Source: Pseudomonadota bacterium
GTDB taxonomy: Bacteria; Myxococcota_A; Polyangia; Polyangiales; Polyangiaceae
Direction: 5' to 3'
Length of the DNA stretch: 6,820 nucleotides
Assembly: GCA_023411445.1 (NCBI GenBank)
Contig: JAEYOT010000124.1
Span: 1-6,820 of the forward strand
The notes below the pieces were generated by a model that saw nothing but the letters and a program-made list of their open reading frames with translations, was not told the origin of the DNA and did no database searches. Positions within the stretch are counted from its first letter, which is position 1. The number at the start of each line of letters is the position of its first letter. The position numbers and the translations under genes are program-made. Below are positions 1-6,820 of this stretch, piece by piece.

Positions 1-15
1 CGCTCGCGCCTCCGC

Positions 16-1055
16 TCACTGCCAGCGGAAGATCTTGAGCGCGATCGCGAAGCCGAGCAGGCTCCAGGCCGTCAGCACGACGAGCTCGAAGCCGACGCCC
101 GGGAGCGTCGCGGCTTCGTTGTACACGCGCCGGACAGCGTCGTTGGCGGCCGTGAGCGGCAAGAGCTGGATCGGTAGCTGCAGCCACTCCGGGAAGCGCT
201 CGTAGGAGAAGAACGAGCCGGAGAGCAGCCACATCGGCAGCTGCACGAAGTTCATCCAGCCGCCGGCCACTTCCGTGCTGGATAGCCGCGCTCCGATCAG
301 GAAACCGAGCGCCGCGAAGGCCGACGCGCCGAGCACGGACGCGGCTAGCAGCGCCGCCAGGCTGCCCTGGATCTCCGTGCCGAACACCAGCTTGCCGAAG
401 CCGATCAAGACCGCAAGCTCCAGGACCAAGAACAGGGAGCGCGAGAAGAAGTAGGACAGCAAGAAGTGGCTGCGCCGCATGGGCGTGACGGCATAGCGCC
501 GCAGCAGCTTGCGCTTGCGTGCCAGCACCAGGTTGAAGCCGATCCCCCACATGCTGCTGCCCATCAAGTTGAGCCCGATCAAGCCGGGCAGCAGGAAATC
601 CACGTAGCGCGAGCCCTTCTCGCTGACCTGCTCTTGCTGGACTTGCAGCACGTCGCGCCTGCCCGCAGCGCGCTCGAGCACGTCCTCCGTGATCGCGCGC
701 GCGAGTTGCCCCTTCTCTTGGCCGGCGTCGAGCTTGAAGGTGAGCCTTTCGTTCGGCTGATCCACGATCAAATCCAGCTTCGTGCGCGCCAGCGACCGCT
801 CGGCCTCGGCGCGCGTGAGGCGCTCGGCCTTGACGCGCTCGCTGTGCAGCAGCACGCGCGCCGTTTCGGCCGCTACCTGCTCGGTCACCGCGATGCGCGG
901 CGGCTCCGGCGCTTTCTCGCGGAAGGCGAGGCCGAGGCCGAGCGCCATGAGCAGCGGGAAGCCGAAGACCCAAAACACGTAGCCGGGCTCGCGCAGGAAC
1001 TCGCGCAGCCGCGCCTTGATCAGCTCCGCGAGCGGGCTCGGCTGGGGCACTGGGC

Positions 1056-1059
<4 letters not shown>
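16..1059 (-). CDS. ABC-2 type transporter permease
   Basis: This is the membrane subunit of an ABC exporter and should form the translocation path in the inner membrane, powered by the ATPase encoded just upstream. The 347-residue protein has the ABC-2 layout. One N-terminal membrane segment (about 27-45) is followed by a soluble, charged region facing outward (about 50-150). Five more hydrophobic segments follow, at about 153-178, 199-223, 233-256, 266-285 and 324-344. A basic stretch after the second segment (RKRKLLRRYAVTPM, 181-194) and LPLTAANDAVRRV near residue 300 are typical of DrrB/NatB-like permeases. The start is GTG at 1059; its GTGA overlaps the ATPase stop by four bases, and a G-run at 1064-1069 (minus strand) may serve as ribosome binding site. 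The two genes are therefore probably translationally coupled. The substrate cannot be read from sequence; drugs, lipids or sodium are all precedents in this family. Confidence 0.93.
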
Positions 1060-2009
<950 letters not shown>

Positions 2010-2060
2010 GGCGCGCGAGCCTAGCAGCGTCGCCTGCGCGCGCGGCTGCGGCCATTTTCG

Positions 2061-2077
2061 CCGCTATCCGGAAGCGG
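2061..2077. promoter_or_regulatory. imperfect palindrome, possible operator
   Basis: The 17-base sequence CCGCTATCCGGAAGCGG reads as two 8-base complementary arms, CCGCT-TCC and GGA-AGCGG, with one extra A in the left arm and no loop. It lies near the middle of the gap between divergent genes, a common place for a regulator to control both. No regulator gene lies nearby, and a short GC-rich palindrome can occur by chance, so the assignment is tentative. Confidence 0.25.
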
Positions 2078-2086
2078 TAGGCGCGT

Positions 2087-2102
2087 TGGCCCAGTCGTGG
2101 CA
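2087..2102 (+). promoter_or_regulatory. weak sigma-54-like -24/-12 element before pspA
   Basis: TGGCCCAGTCGTGGCA has the GG and GC pairs of a sigma-54 promoter at the correct ten-base spacing. By my count it matches nine of the twelve defined positions of TGGCACG-N4-TTGCW. E. coli pspA is known to use sigma-54 with PspF, which makes the hit worth noting. Transcription would begin about where the ATG at 2114 lies, giving an almost leaderless message, and this counts against it. Confidence 0.25.
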
Positions 2103-2113
2103 GATTTCGGCTC

Positions 2114-2845
2114 ATGGGCATCTTCGACCGCATGGGCAAGGTCATCTCCTCCAACTTCAACGCCCTGGTGGACGGGCTGCAGGATCCGCGCAAGTCCGTC
2201 GAGCAGACGCTGCTCGACATGCAGGAGCAGATCCGTGCAGCCCGTCGGGAGGTGGTGAGCGCGGTCGCGGCGGAGAAGCAGCTCCGCGGCAAGCTGGACG
2301 AGCTGGATAAGCAGGCGGAGAAGTGGGCGAGCCGCGCCGAGCTGGCCGTGAAGACCGGAGACGACGATCTGGCGCGCGAGGCGCTGCTCCAAAAGAAGCG
2401 CGTGACCGCGGAGCGCGATCGCGCGGAGGCCCTGCGAGCGGAGCAGCGCGCGGCCGCTCACGAGATGAAGAGCGAGCTGGAGCGCATGGAGGCCAAGGTC
2501 AGCGAGCTCTCGCAGCGCAAGGGCACGCTGGTCGCGCAGGCGGCGCAGGCCAAGGCCGGCGGCAGCGCGGACGGCTTGGGCGCCAAGCGCGTCGGCGGCG
2601 CCGCCTTCGCCGAGTTTCGCCGGATGGAGGATCAGATCGAGGCGGTGGAGACCACCGTGCAGGCTCAGCGCGAGCTGGACGCGGTGCTGAACGAGCCCGG
2701 CCCCGGCGGCATGACCCGGGACGAGGTGGAGGCCAAGTTTCGCCAGCTGGAGGCCGGCGTTGGCCCTACCGCGAGCAAGCTCAAGCACGCCGAAGTGGAC
2801 GAAGAGCTCCAGGCGATCAAGAAGCGCGTGCGCGTAGACGGTTAG
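2114..2845 (+). CDS. pspA: PspA/IM30 family membrane-stress protein
   Basis: PspA/IM30 proteins (bacterial PspA, plastid and cyanobacterial Vipp1) bind the inner face of the cytoplasmic membrane, assemble into ESCRT-III-like rods or rings and protect the membrane when its integrity or proton gradient is threatened. The 243-residue product starts with the expected amphipathic helix (MGIFDRMGKVISSNFNAL), followed by the conserved DGLQDPRKSVEQTLLDM segment. A long, charged, Ala/Glu/Arg-rich coiled coil runs from about 25 to 145. After a Gly-rich break (about 147-165) comes the conserved FRRMEDQIEAVE helix and a C-terminal helix containing DEELQAIKKRV. Length is slightly above the roughly 220 residues of E. 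coli PspA. The start gives the correct membrane helix, though no clear Shine-Dalgarno precedes it. No pspB, pspC or pspF is visible nearby. It diverges from an ABC exporter and converges on a type III export gene, overlapping its stop by four bases. Confidence 0.93.
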   Translation: MGIFDRMGKVISSNFNALVDGLQDPRKSVEQTLLDMQEQIRAARREVVSAVAAEKQLRGKLDELDKQAEKWASRAELAVKTGDDDLAREALLQKKRVTAERDRAEALRAEQRAAAHEMKSELERMEAKVSELSQRKGTLVAQAAQAKAGGSADGLGAKRVGGAAFAEFRRMEDQIEAVETTVQAQRELDAVLNEPGPGGMTRDEVEAKFRQLEAGVGPTASKLKHAEVDEELQAIKKRVRVDG

Positions 2846-3870
2846 GAGCCGTCGGGCCTGCGTTCGGCTTCCGGCCGCAGGAGCTCGCGCAGCACCTCCG
2901 CTACGGCCTCGTACAGCGCCTCCGGGATCTCGTCGCCCAAGGCCAGCTCGCGCAGCGCGTGAGCGATGGGCACATCCCTCACCACCGGGACGCCGTAAGC
3001 GTGGGCCGCCTCGATCAGGCGGTGCGCCAAGTCACCCTCGCCATGGGCGAGCACGGTGGGCGCGCGCTCCTCCGCCTCGTCGTAGTGGAGCGCGGTAGCC
3101 AGGTGCGTGGGGTTGACGATCAGCACGGTGGCGTTTTTCACAGCGGCGATCATGGAACCGGCCAGCGCCTCCTGATGAGCGCGGCGGCGCGCGGCTTTCA
3201 CCTCGGGATCGCCTTCGGCCTCACGGTGCTCGCGCCGGACCTCATCTTTGCTCATGCGATGGCGCTGAAGCCAGGCACGGCGCACGAAGAAGTAGTCCGC
3301 CACCGCCAACACCAGCCCCACCAGCGCCGCTGCCCACAGCAAGCGGCGCGCGAGCAGCCACGACAGCGCCCCCACGGCCTCAGCGCGCCCGGCGGTGGCG
3401 GCGATGTCCGCCGCGTGATCGCGCAGCGTGCCCCACGCCAGCCAGCCGACGGCCAGCGCCGCCAAGAGCGAGCGCAGCAGCGAGAACAGCCGCTCCAGCG
3501 TGAAAAGGCCGCGCAAGCCCTGGACCGGATTCAAGCGCGAAAAATCCGGCGCGAAGCGGCGCGCCGTGATGGCGCCGCCCGTTTGTACCAAGCCCACGAG
3601 CAGCGAGCCGGCCGCCGCGACGAGCAGCAGTGGAGCGGCGAGCCCGAGCCACAGCCACGCGGAGCCCTGCAGATCGGCCTGGCCGGACTCGATGGCGGCG
3701 CGCAAGCTGCCGCCGACCGCCGCAGTCAAGGCGGCGAGCAGGGCGGGCAAGAGCGCCAGGATGGCCAAGAAGGCGAGGCTTTGCCCCAGCGCGCTGGAGA
3801 CGGCGCTGTCCCCCTGCTCGCGGGCTTGGCGGAGCCGCCGTGGCGTCGGCTCTTCGGTCTTATCCGACAT
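2842..3870 (-). CDS. sctU: FlhB/SctU-family type III secretion export switch protein
   Basis: This family sits in the inner-membrane export gate of flagellar (FlhB) or injectisome (SctU: YscU/EscU/HrcU) systems and switches substrate class after self-cleavage. The 342-residue protein begins with the hallmark MSDKTEEPTPRRLRQAREQG, then has four hydrophobic segments (about 31-52, 74-98, 130-150, 170-195), the conserved linker MSKDEVRREHREAEGDP (206-222) and the autocleavage motif NPTH (253-256, cut expected between Asn253 and Pro254). The C-terminal cytoplasmic domain keeps PTVLAHGEGDLA and DEIPEALYEAVAEVL. The ATG at 3870 is chosen because the family N-terminus begins there; the frame stays open further upstream inside the neighbouring gene. 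The start lies two bases after the stop of the M48 gene with no clear Shine-Dalgarno, so translational coupling is likely. The RRRAHQE segment and short ends look slightly more like SctU than FlhB, but I cannot settle this. No other secretion gene is in the window. Confidence 0.9.
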   Translation of the reverse strand: MSDKTEEPTPRRLRQAREQGDSAVSSALGQSLAFLAILALLPALLAALTAAVGGSLRAAIESGQADLQGSAWLWLGLAAPLLLVAAAGSLLVGLVQTGGAITARRFAPDFSRLNPVQGLRGLFTLERLFSLLRSLLAALAVGWLAWGTLRDHAADIAATAGRAEAVGALSWLLARRLLWAAALVGLVLAVADYFFVRRAWLQRHRMSKDEVRREHREAEGDPEVKAARRRAHQEALAGSMIAAVKNATVLIVNPTHLATALHYDEAEERAPTVLAHGEGDLAHRLIEAAHAYGVPVVRDVPIAHALRELALGDEIPEALYEAVAEVLRELLRPEAERRPDGS

Positions 3871-3872
3871 GG

Positions 3873-4904
3873 CTAGAGCGCGATAATCGGCAGCCCCACG
3901 CCGCCAGTTGCGCGCCAAGCGGCTGCGGTCTGCAAAATTACCGGGGTTCGTACCTGGGGATGGGGGTGGCTGCGCTCGAAGGCGAAGATGATGTCGCTGG
4001 GGGTCAGCTGATCGAGCCCCGAGAAGAACTGCATGGTGAGGAGGGCGCCGCCCTCCGTCAGGCGATAGTCCTGCCGGCGCGCGCCCATGGTCAGTGTGTT
4101 GTTCAGACCGGCCATGTCCGCTCCCAGCTCGTTGGGCTGGTTGAAAGCGGGCACGGCGTTCGACAGCACGGCGCCTAGCTCCGACAGCGAGAGCCCGCCT
4201 GCGGCCGTACACGGCAGGTGACCGAGGTAGTGATGGGCCAGCTCGTGACCCATCACGAAGGCGATCTGCTCATCGAGCACCTGGTACTGACGGGCGATCT
4301 TGCGGCCGTCCAGGTCGATGCGCGGATCCACGAAGCCGGCCGGCACCTCCGGCAATGGCTGACGGGGCCGGGCTCCGCGCGCGATCACGCCGATGTACTC
4401 GCCCACCTTGTTGGAGCCGGCGAGCTCGTCGTACGCCTTGAAGCGCGCCAGCTGCGACTGGATTTGCAGAAGGCCGTCCGTGATGGCCATGGCGGAGCGC
4501 GAGCCGCTGCACGACGCGAAGGCGTTGACCTCGCCGGGCGTCGCGTCCACCACGAGCGGGATGCCGCGCACCCTGGCCTGCTGCTGCGCGGGCAACGCCG
4601 CCACCAGCTCCGCCAAGATCTGCTCGGCGCGACGGCGCAGAAACGCGATGTCGTGCACGATGACCGGGTCGTTCGGCGAGCCTGCCGGCAGCTGCGCTCC
4701 AGGGCTCAGCGGGGTGACGGCACCGGCGCCGGGCGCCGTGGGGGTAACGCCCGGGTTGACGACGCCAGGCTGCTGCTGGCCCTGCTGCGGGTAGTACTGA
4801 ACAGGGTAGCTCGTCGGCTGGCGTTCACGCGCGCAGCCCAGACCCAAGCACCACACTGCCACGGACCAGACCGCGACGCGGCCACCCTTGCTGGACCCAA
4901 GCAT
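3873..4904 (-). CDS. M48 family zinc metalloprotease, probable lipoprotein
   Basis: This is a predicted periplasmic-side zinc endopeptidase of the M48 group (relatives include BepA/YfgC and LoiP). The 343-residue product has a basic, then hydrophobic N-terminus ending in LGLGC, suggesting lipid attachment at Cys24; Gly at position -3 makes the lipobox imperfect. A Pro/Gln/Gly-rich linker spans about 30-80. The catalytic domain shows an NAFA segment (127-130) followed by ITDGLLQI (141-148), the zinc motif HELAH (220-224, catalytic Glu221), the third ligand in ELGAD (Glu259) and the late HPHPQVR motif (313-319) typical of M48. It lacks the membrane helices of HtpX/Ste24 proteases and has no clear TPR domain like BepA. 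The ATG at 4904 gives a complete signal peptide; only a weak GAG-type Shine-Dalgarno is seen. It is first in a two-gene unit with the SctU/FlhB gene and diverges from a cardiolipin synthase gene. The substrate is unknown. Confidence 0.88.
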   Translation of the reverse strand: MLGSSKGGRVAVWSVAVWCLGLGCARERQPTSYPVQYYPQQGQQQPGVVNPGVTPTAPGAGAVTPLSPGAQLPAGSPNDPVIVHDIAFLRRRAEQILAELVAALPAQQQARVRGIPLVVDATPGEVNAFASCSGSRSAMAITDGLLQIQSQLARFKAYDELAGSNKVGEYIGVIARGARPRQPLPEVPAGFVDPRIDLDGRKIARQYQVLDEQIAFVMGHELAHHYLGHLPCTAAGGLSLSELGAVLSNAVPAFNQPNELGADMAGLNNTLTMGARRQDYRLTEGGALLTMQFFSGLDQLTPSDIIFAFERSHPHPQVRTPVILQTAAAWRATGGVGLPIIAL

Positions 4905-4939
4905 GTCTCAAACATAGCGCTCGGAAGGCCGCGCTTGCC
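4905..4939. promoter_or_regulatory. divergent intergenic gap (M48 / cls) with cls ribosome binding site
   Basis: Only 35 bases separate the divergent M48 and cardiolipin synthase starts, so their promoters must overlap each other or lie within the opposite gene's 5' end. GGAAGG at 4923-4928, eleven bases before the ATG at 4940, is a plausible Shine-Dalgarno and supports that start over the in-frame ATG at 4979, which has none. No convincing -35/-10 boxes were found. Confidence 0.5.
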
Positions 4940-6145
4940 ATGGCCGCCGCATACCCCCATCTTCTCGGCTACTGGTTCATGCCGAAGCAGCGGGTCCCGC
5001 TCCGATTTCGCAAGGTTCAGGCTCGTTTCGTGCCCGGTAACGCCGTGCAGCTGCTGCGCGACGGGCGCGAGGCCTTCCCGGCGATGCTGGAGGCGATCGC
5101 CCAGGCCCGCCGGCAGGTCTTGCTGGAGATGTACTGGTTCGGCTCCGACCGCACGGGGCGCCGCTTCGCCGAGGAGCTGGCGCGAGCGCGTCAGCGCGGC
5201 GTCGAGGTGGCCGTCGTTTACGACTCGGTGGGGTCCATCACGGCTGACCCGGCCATGTTCGCTGAGCTCGAGCAGCAGGGGGTGCACGTGCTCGAGTACC
5301 ACCCGGTGGCGCCGTGGCGTCGACGCTTTCAGCTCTCGTTCGCGCGCTTGTCGCGGCGTGATCACCGCAAGATCTTGGTCGTGGACGGTAGCGTAGGCTT
5401 CACCGGTGGCATCAACCTTGCCGACCAATGGGCGCCGCTGGAAGAAGACGGCGAGAATTGGCGGGACGACATGATCCGCATCCACGGTCCAGCCGTGGAC
5501 GGCCTGTCGCGCTGCTTTCACCGCGTGTGGCGGAAGTACCGAAGGCAGCCGCTGCTGCGCCTGGCGGCCGAGGCGCCGCCGCGCGGCACGAGCCCGCTCT
5601 TGCCGGTCCGTATCCTGGGCGAGCGCTACTACCGGCACCGCCACGAGATCGCGCGGGACTACGCGGCGCGCCTGTACTCCGCCAAGCGCACTGCCTACAT
5701 CGCCAACTCGTATTTCGTGCCGGACGGCTTCATTCGCCGCGCGCTGGTGCGCGCTGCGCGGCGCGGGGTGGACGTGCGCGTGATCGTGCCGGCGCACAGC
5801 GACGTGGAGGCAGTGAAGTTTGCCGGCCGCGCGCAGTACACCAAGCTGCTCGAAGCGGGGGTGCGCATCTACGAGTGGCACGACGGCATGTTCCACTCGA
5901 AGACCGCCGTGATTGACGGCAAGTGGTGCACGACCGGTACCTTCAACCTGGATTACATGTCGCTGCGCCGGAACCTCGAGGTCAACGCCAGCGTGGTGGA
6001 TCCGGGGCTGGCCAGCGAAGTGGAGCGCGCCTTTTGCGACGACCTTCAGCGCACGCGTGAGGTCGACATCAACGACCTGCGCTTCCGCTCGATCTCGGAC
6101 CGGCTGCTGGAGGCGACCTTCTACCGGATGCGGAAGCTGCTATGA
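4940..6145 (+). CDS. cls: cardiolipin synthase (phospholipase D superfamily, ClsB-like)
   Basis: Bacterial enzymes of this family form cardiolipin from phosphatidylglycerol plus a second lipid or glycerol donor at the inner membrane. The 401-residue protein carries two complete HKD motifs: HRKILVVD (His142, Lys144, Asp149) followed by GFTGGINLADQW, and HSKTAVID (His319, Lys321, Asp326) followed by TGTFNLDYMSLRRNLE. Both motifs with their downstream Gly-Asn elements are typical of Cls enzymes, not of nucleases or phospholipases. There is no N-terminal pair of membrane helices as in ClsA, and the length is close to E. coli ClsB (about 413), so ClsB-type is the best fit. QVLLEMYWFGSD (59-70) marks the first lobe. 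A Shine-Dalgarno at 4923-4928 supports the ATG at 4940; the ATG at 4979 is the alternative. The stop overlaps the next start by four bases (ATGA), implying a coupled two-gene operon. Exact donor specificity cannot be read from sequence. Confidence 0.93.
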   Translation: MAAAYPHLLGYWFMPKQRVPLRFRKVQARFVPGNAVQLLRDGREAFPAMLEAIAQARRQVLLEMYWFGSDRTGRRFAEELARARQRGVEVAVVYDSVGSITADPAMFAELEQQGVHVLEYHPVAPWRRRFQLSFARLSRRDHRKILVVDGSVGFTGGINLADQWAPLEEDGENWRDDMIRIHGPAVDGLSRCFHRVWRKYRRQPLLRLAAEAPPRGTSPLLPVRILGERYYRHRHEIARDYAARLYSAKRTAYIANSYFVPDGFIRRALVRAARRGVDVRVIVPAHSDVEAVKFAGRAQYTKLLEAGVRIYEWHDGMFHSKTAVIDGKWCTTGTFNLDYMSLRRNLEVNASVVDPGLASEVERAFCDDLQRTREVDINDLRFRSISDRLLEATFYRMRKLL

Positions 6146-6820
6146 CCAACGACGGCTACGAGCTCCGCACGCACGCCTCCATTCGCGCGCTAGGTCGCGC
6201 CGAGTGGGAGAAGCTGCTGCCCGCGGACGCGCCTCCGTTCCTCTCCTTCGCGTGGCTCGACGCGCTGGAGCGCACCGGCTGCGTGGGCGAGGACAAGGGG
6301 TGGATCGTGCAGCACGTCTCGCTGCACCAGAACGGCGAGTGCGTCGCGGCGGCGCCCGCCTACGTGAAGACGAACAGCGAAGGCGAGTTCGTCTTCGACT
6401 ACGCTTGGGCGCGCCACTCCGAAGCCGTGCTGAACGCGCCGTACTACCCGAAGCTAGTCTTGGCGGTGCCGTTTACGCCGGCGACGGGGCCGCGCGTCCT
6501 GGTGCGGCCGGATCTGGACCGCGCGCGCGTGCTCTCGGCCTTCGCGCAAGGTGTGCAGCAGCTCTGCGGCGCGCTTCCCGTCTCGTCCGCGCACGTGCTG
6601 TTCCCGCCCGGTAACGAGAGCGCGGAGCTGTCGCGCCTCGGCTTCGCGGAGCGGCGCGGCGTGCAGTTTCACTGGGAGAACCCTGGCTACGAGAGCTTCG
6701 ACGACTTTCTTTCGCGCATGAACAGCAAGCGCAGAAACCAGGTCAAGCGCGAGCGCCGCGAGATGCGGGACCGCGGCATCGAGCTCAGCGCGCTGTCCGG
6801 GCGCGAGCTGACTCCGGAGC
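6142..6820 (+). CDS. COG3146/DUF482 FemAB-like GNAT-fold protein (3' truncated by window)
   Basis: The first 226 residues are present with no stop before the window edge; family members are usually around 370-400 residues, so a little over half is seen. Features I recognise as family-typical are PPFLSFAWLDALERTGCV (31-48), a hydrophobic YVKTNSEGEFVFDYAWA region (74-90), YYPKLVLAVPFTPATGPRVL (101-120) and a basic segment SKRRNQVKRERREM (195-208). The family is often annotated as peptidogalycan biosynthesis or N-acetyltransferase, on the basis of FemAB/GNAT-like fold. Its true reaction is not established and I do not assign one. The ATG at 6142 overlaps the cardiolipin synthase stop by four bases and has GGAAG at 6132-6136 five bases upstream, so the start is well supported and the two genes are probably co-translated. 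There is no signal peptide, consistent with a cytoplasmic enzyme. Confidence 0.85.
   Translation, partial: MTNDGYELRTHASIRALGRAEWEKLLPADAPPFLSFAWLDALERTGCVGEDKGWIVQHVSLHQNGECVAAAPAYVKTNSEGEFVFDYAWARHSEAVLNAPYYPKLVLAVPFTPATGPRVLVRPDLDRARVLSAFAQGVQQLCGALPVSSAHVLFPPGNESAELSRLGFAERRGVQFHWENPGYESFDDFLSRMNSKRRNQVKRERREMRDRGIELSALSGRELTPE

Larger units (their letters stand above)
2010..2113. promoter_or_regulatory. divergent intergenic region (ABC exporter / pspA)
   Basis: This 104-base gap must hold the promoters for both the leftward ABC operon and the rightward pspA gene. It includes a short TTTT-containing stretch near 2055, unusual in this GC-rich setting, an imperfect palindrome at 2061-2077 and a weak sigma-54-like element at 2087-2102. 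No convincing sigma-70 -35/-10 pair was found on either strand. The promoter assignment rests on position, not on a strong motif. Confidence 0.5.

Noticed and set aside
2011..2045. GCGCGCG runs facing each other near the ABC ATPase start, a possible hairpin
   Set aside because: These are simple alternating G/C runs that are common in this DNA. The 19-base loop and lack of a T-tract give no support for a terminator or riboswitch.
2021..2788. 255-codon minus-strand open frame opposite pspA
   Set aside because: It is a Leu/Ala/Arg-rich shadow of the pspA coiled-coil codons with no supporting start signal.
2323..3876. 517-codon plus-strand open frame spanning pspA and the SctU gene
   Set aside because: It runs in another frame of pspA and antisense to the SctU gene. 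Its product is Arg/Ala/Gly-rich with no recognisable domain, as expected of shadow frames in GC-rich DNA.
3871..4212. N-terminal extension of the SctU/FlhB reading frame
   Set aside because: The frame is open to 4212, but the family N-terminus MSDKTEEPTP begins at 3870. The extension overlaps the conserved C-terminal part of the M48 gene and has no family-like sequence.
4888..4918. Possible sigma-70 promoter for cls (TTGCTG followed by an AT-containing stretch)
   Set aside because: Each box matches only about three of six consensus bases, and no spacing gives a good -10. It is not distinguishable from chance.
4218..5396. 392-codon plus-strand open frame over the M48 and cls 5' regions
   Set aside because: It lies antisense to the M48 catalytic region and out of frame with cls. 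The product is His/Arg/Ala-rich and low in complexity, with no motif.
4706..5896. 396-codon minus-strand open frame opposite cls
   Set aside because: It is antisense to both HKD motifs of a clear cardiolipin synthase, so it is a codon-bias shadow.

Overview
This 6.8 kb window is GC-rich bacterial chromosome, roughly two thirds G+C by eye, with strong G/C bias at third codon positions. It carries seven tightly packed protein genes and no RNA genes, insertion sequences, CRISPR arrays or long repeats that I can see. The gene mix, high GC and a FlhB/SctU-type secretion protein outside any secretion cluster would fit a Myxococcota (Polyangia-like) or similar deltaproteobacterial genome. That placement is inference from style and content, because there is no rRNA or marker gene to confirm it.

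Layout. (1) Positions 16-2009, minus strand: a two-gene ABC-2 exporter operon, ATPase then permease, joined by a 4-base GTGA overlap. (2) Positions 2010-2113: a divergent intergenic region with an imperfect palindrome and a weak sigma-54-like motif. (3) Positions 2114-2845, plus strand: a PspA/IM30 envelope-stress protein. Its stop codon interlocks with that of the convergent gene that follows. (4) Positions 2842-4904, minus strand: a two-gene unit of a probable M48 metalloprotease lipoprotein followed, after two bases, by a FlhB/SctU-family type III export switch protein with an intact NPTH autocleavage motif. (5) Positions 4905-4939: a 35-base divergent gap. (6) Positions 4940 to the window end, plus strand: a ClsB-like cardiolipin synthase and, overlapping by 4 bases, a COG3146/DUF482 (FemAB-like, GNAT-fold) protein cut off by the window edge.

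Almost every gene has an envelope theme: membrane export, membrane-damage response, periplasmic or outer-membrane proteolysis, a type III export membrane component and phospholipid synthesis. All core motifs are intact and no gene looks broken. The strongest oddity is the orphan SctU/FlhB gene coupled to a protease lipoprotein, with no other type III secretion gene in at least 2.8 kb on either side. I see no clear evidence of a wholly new system. The findings are mostly about unusual arrangement and possible regulation.
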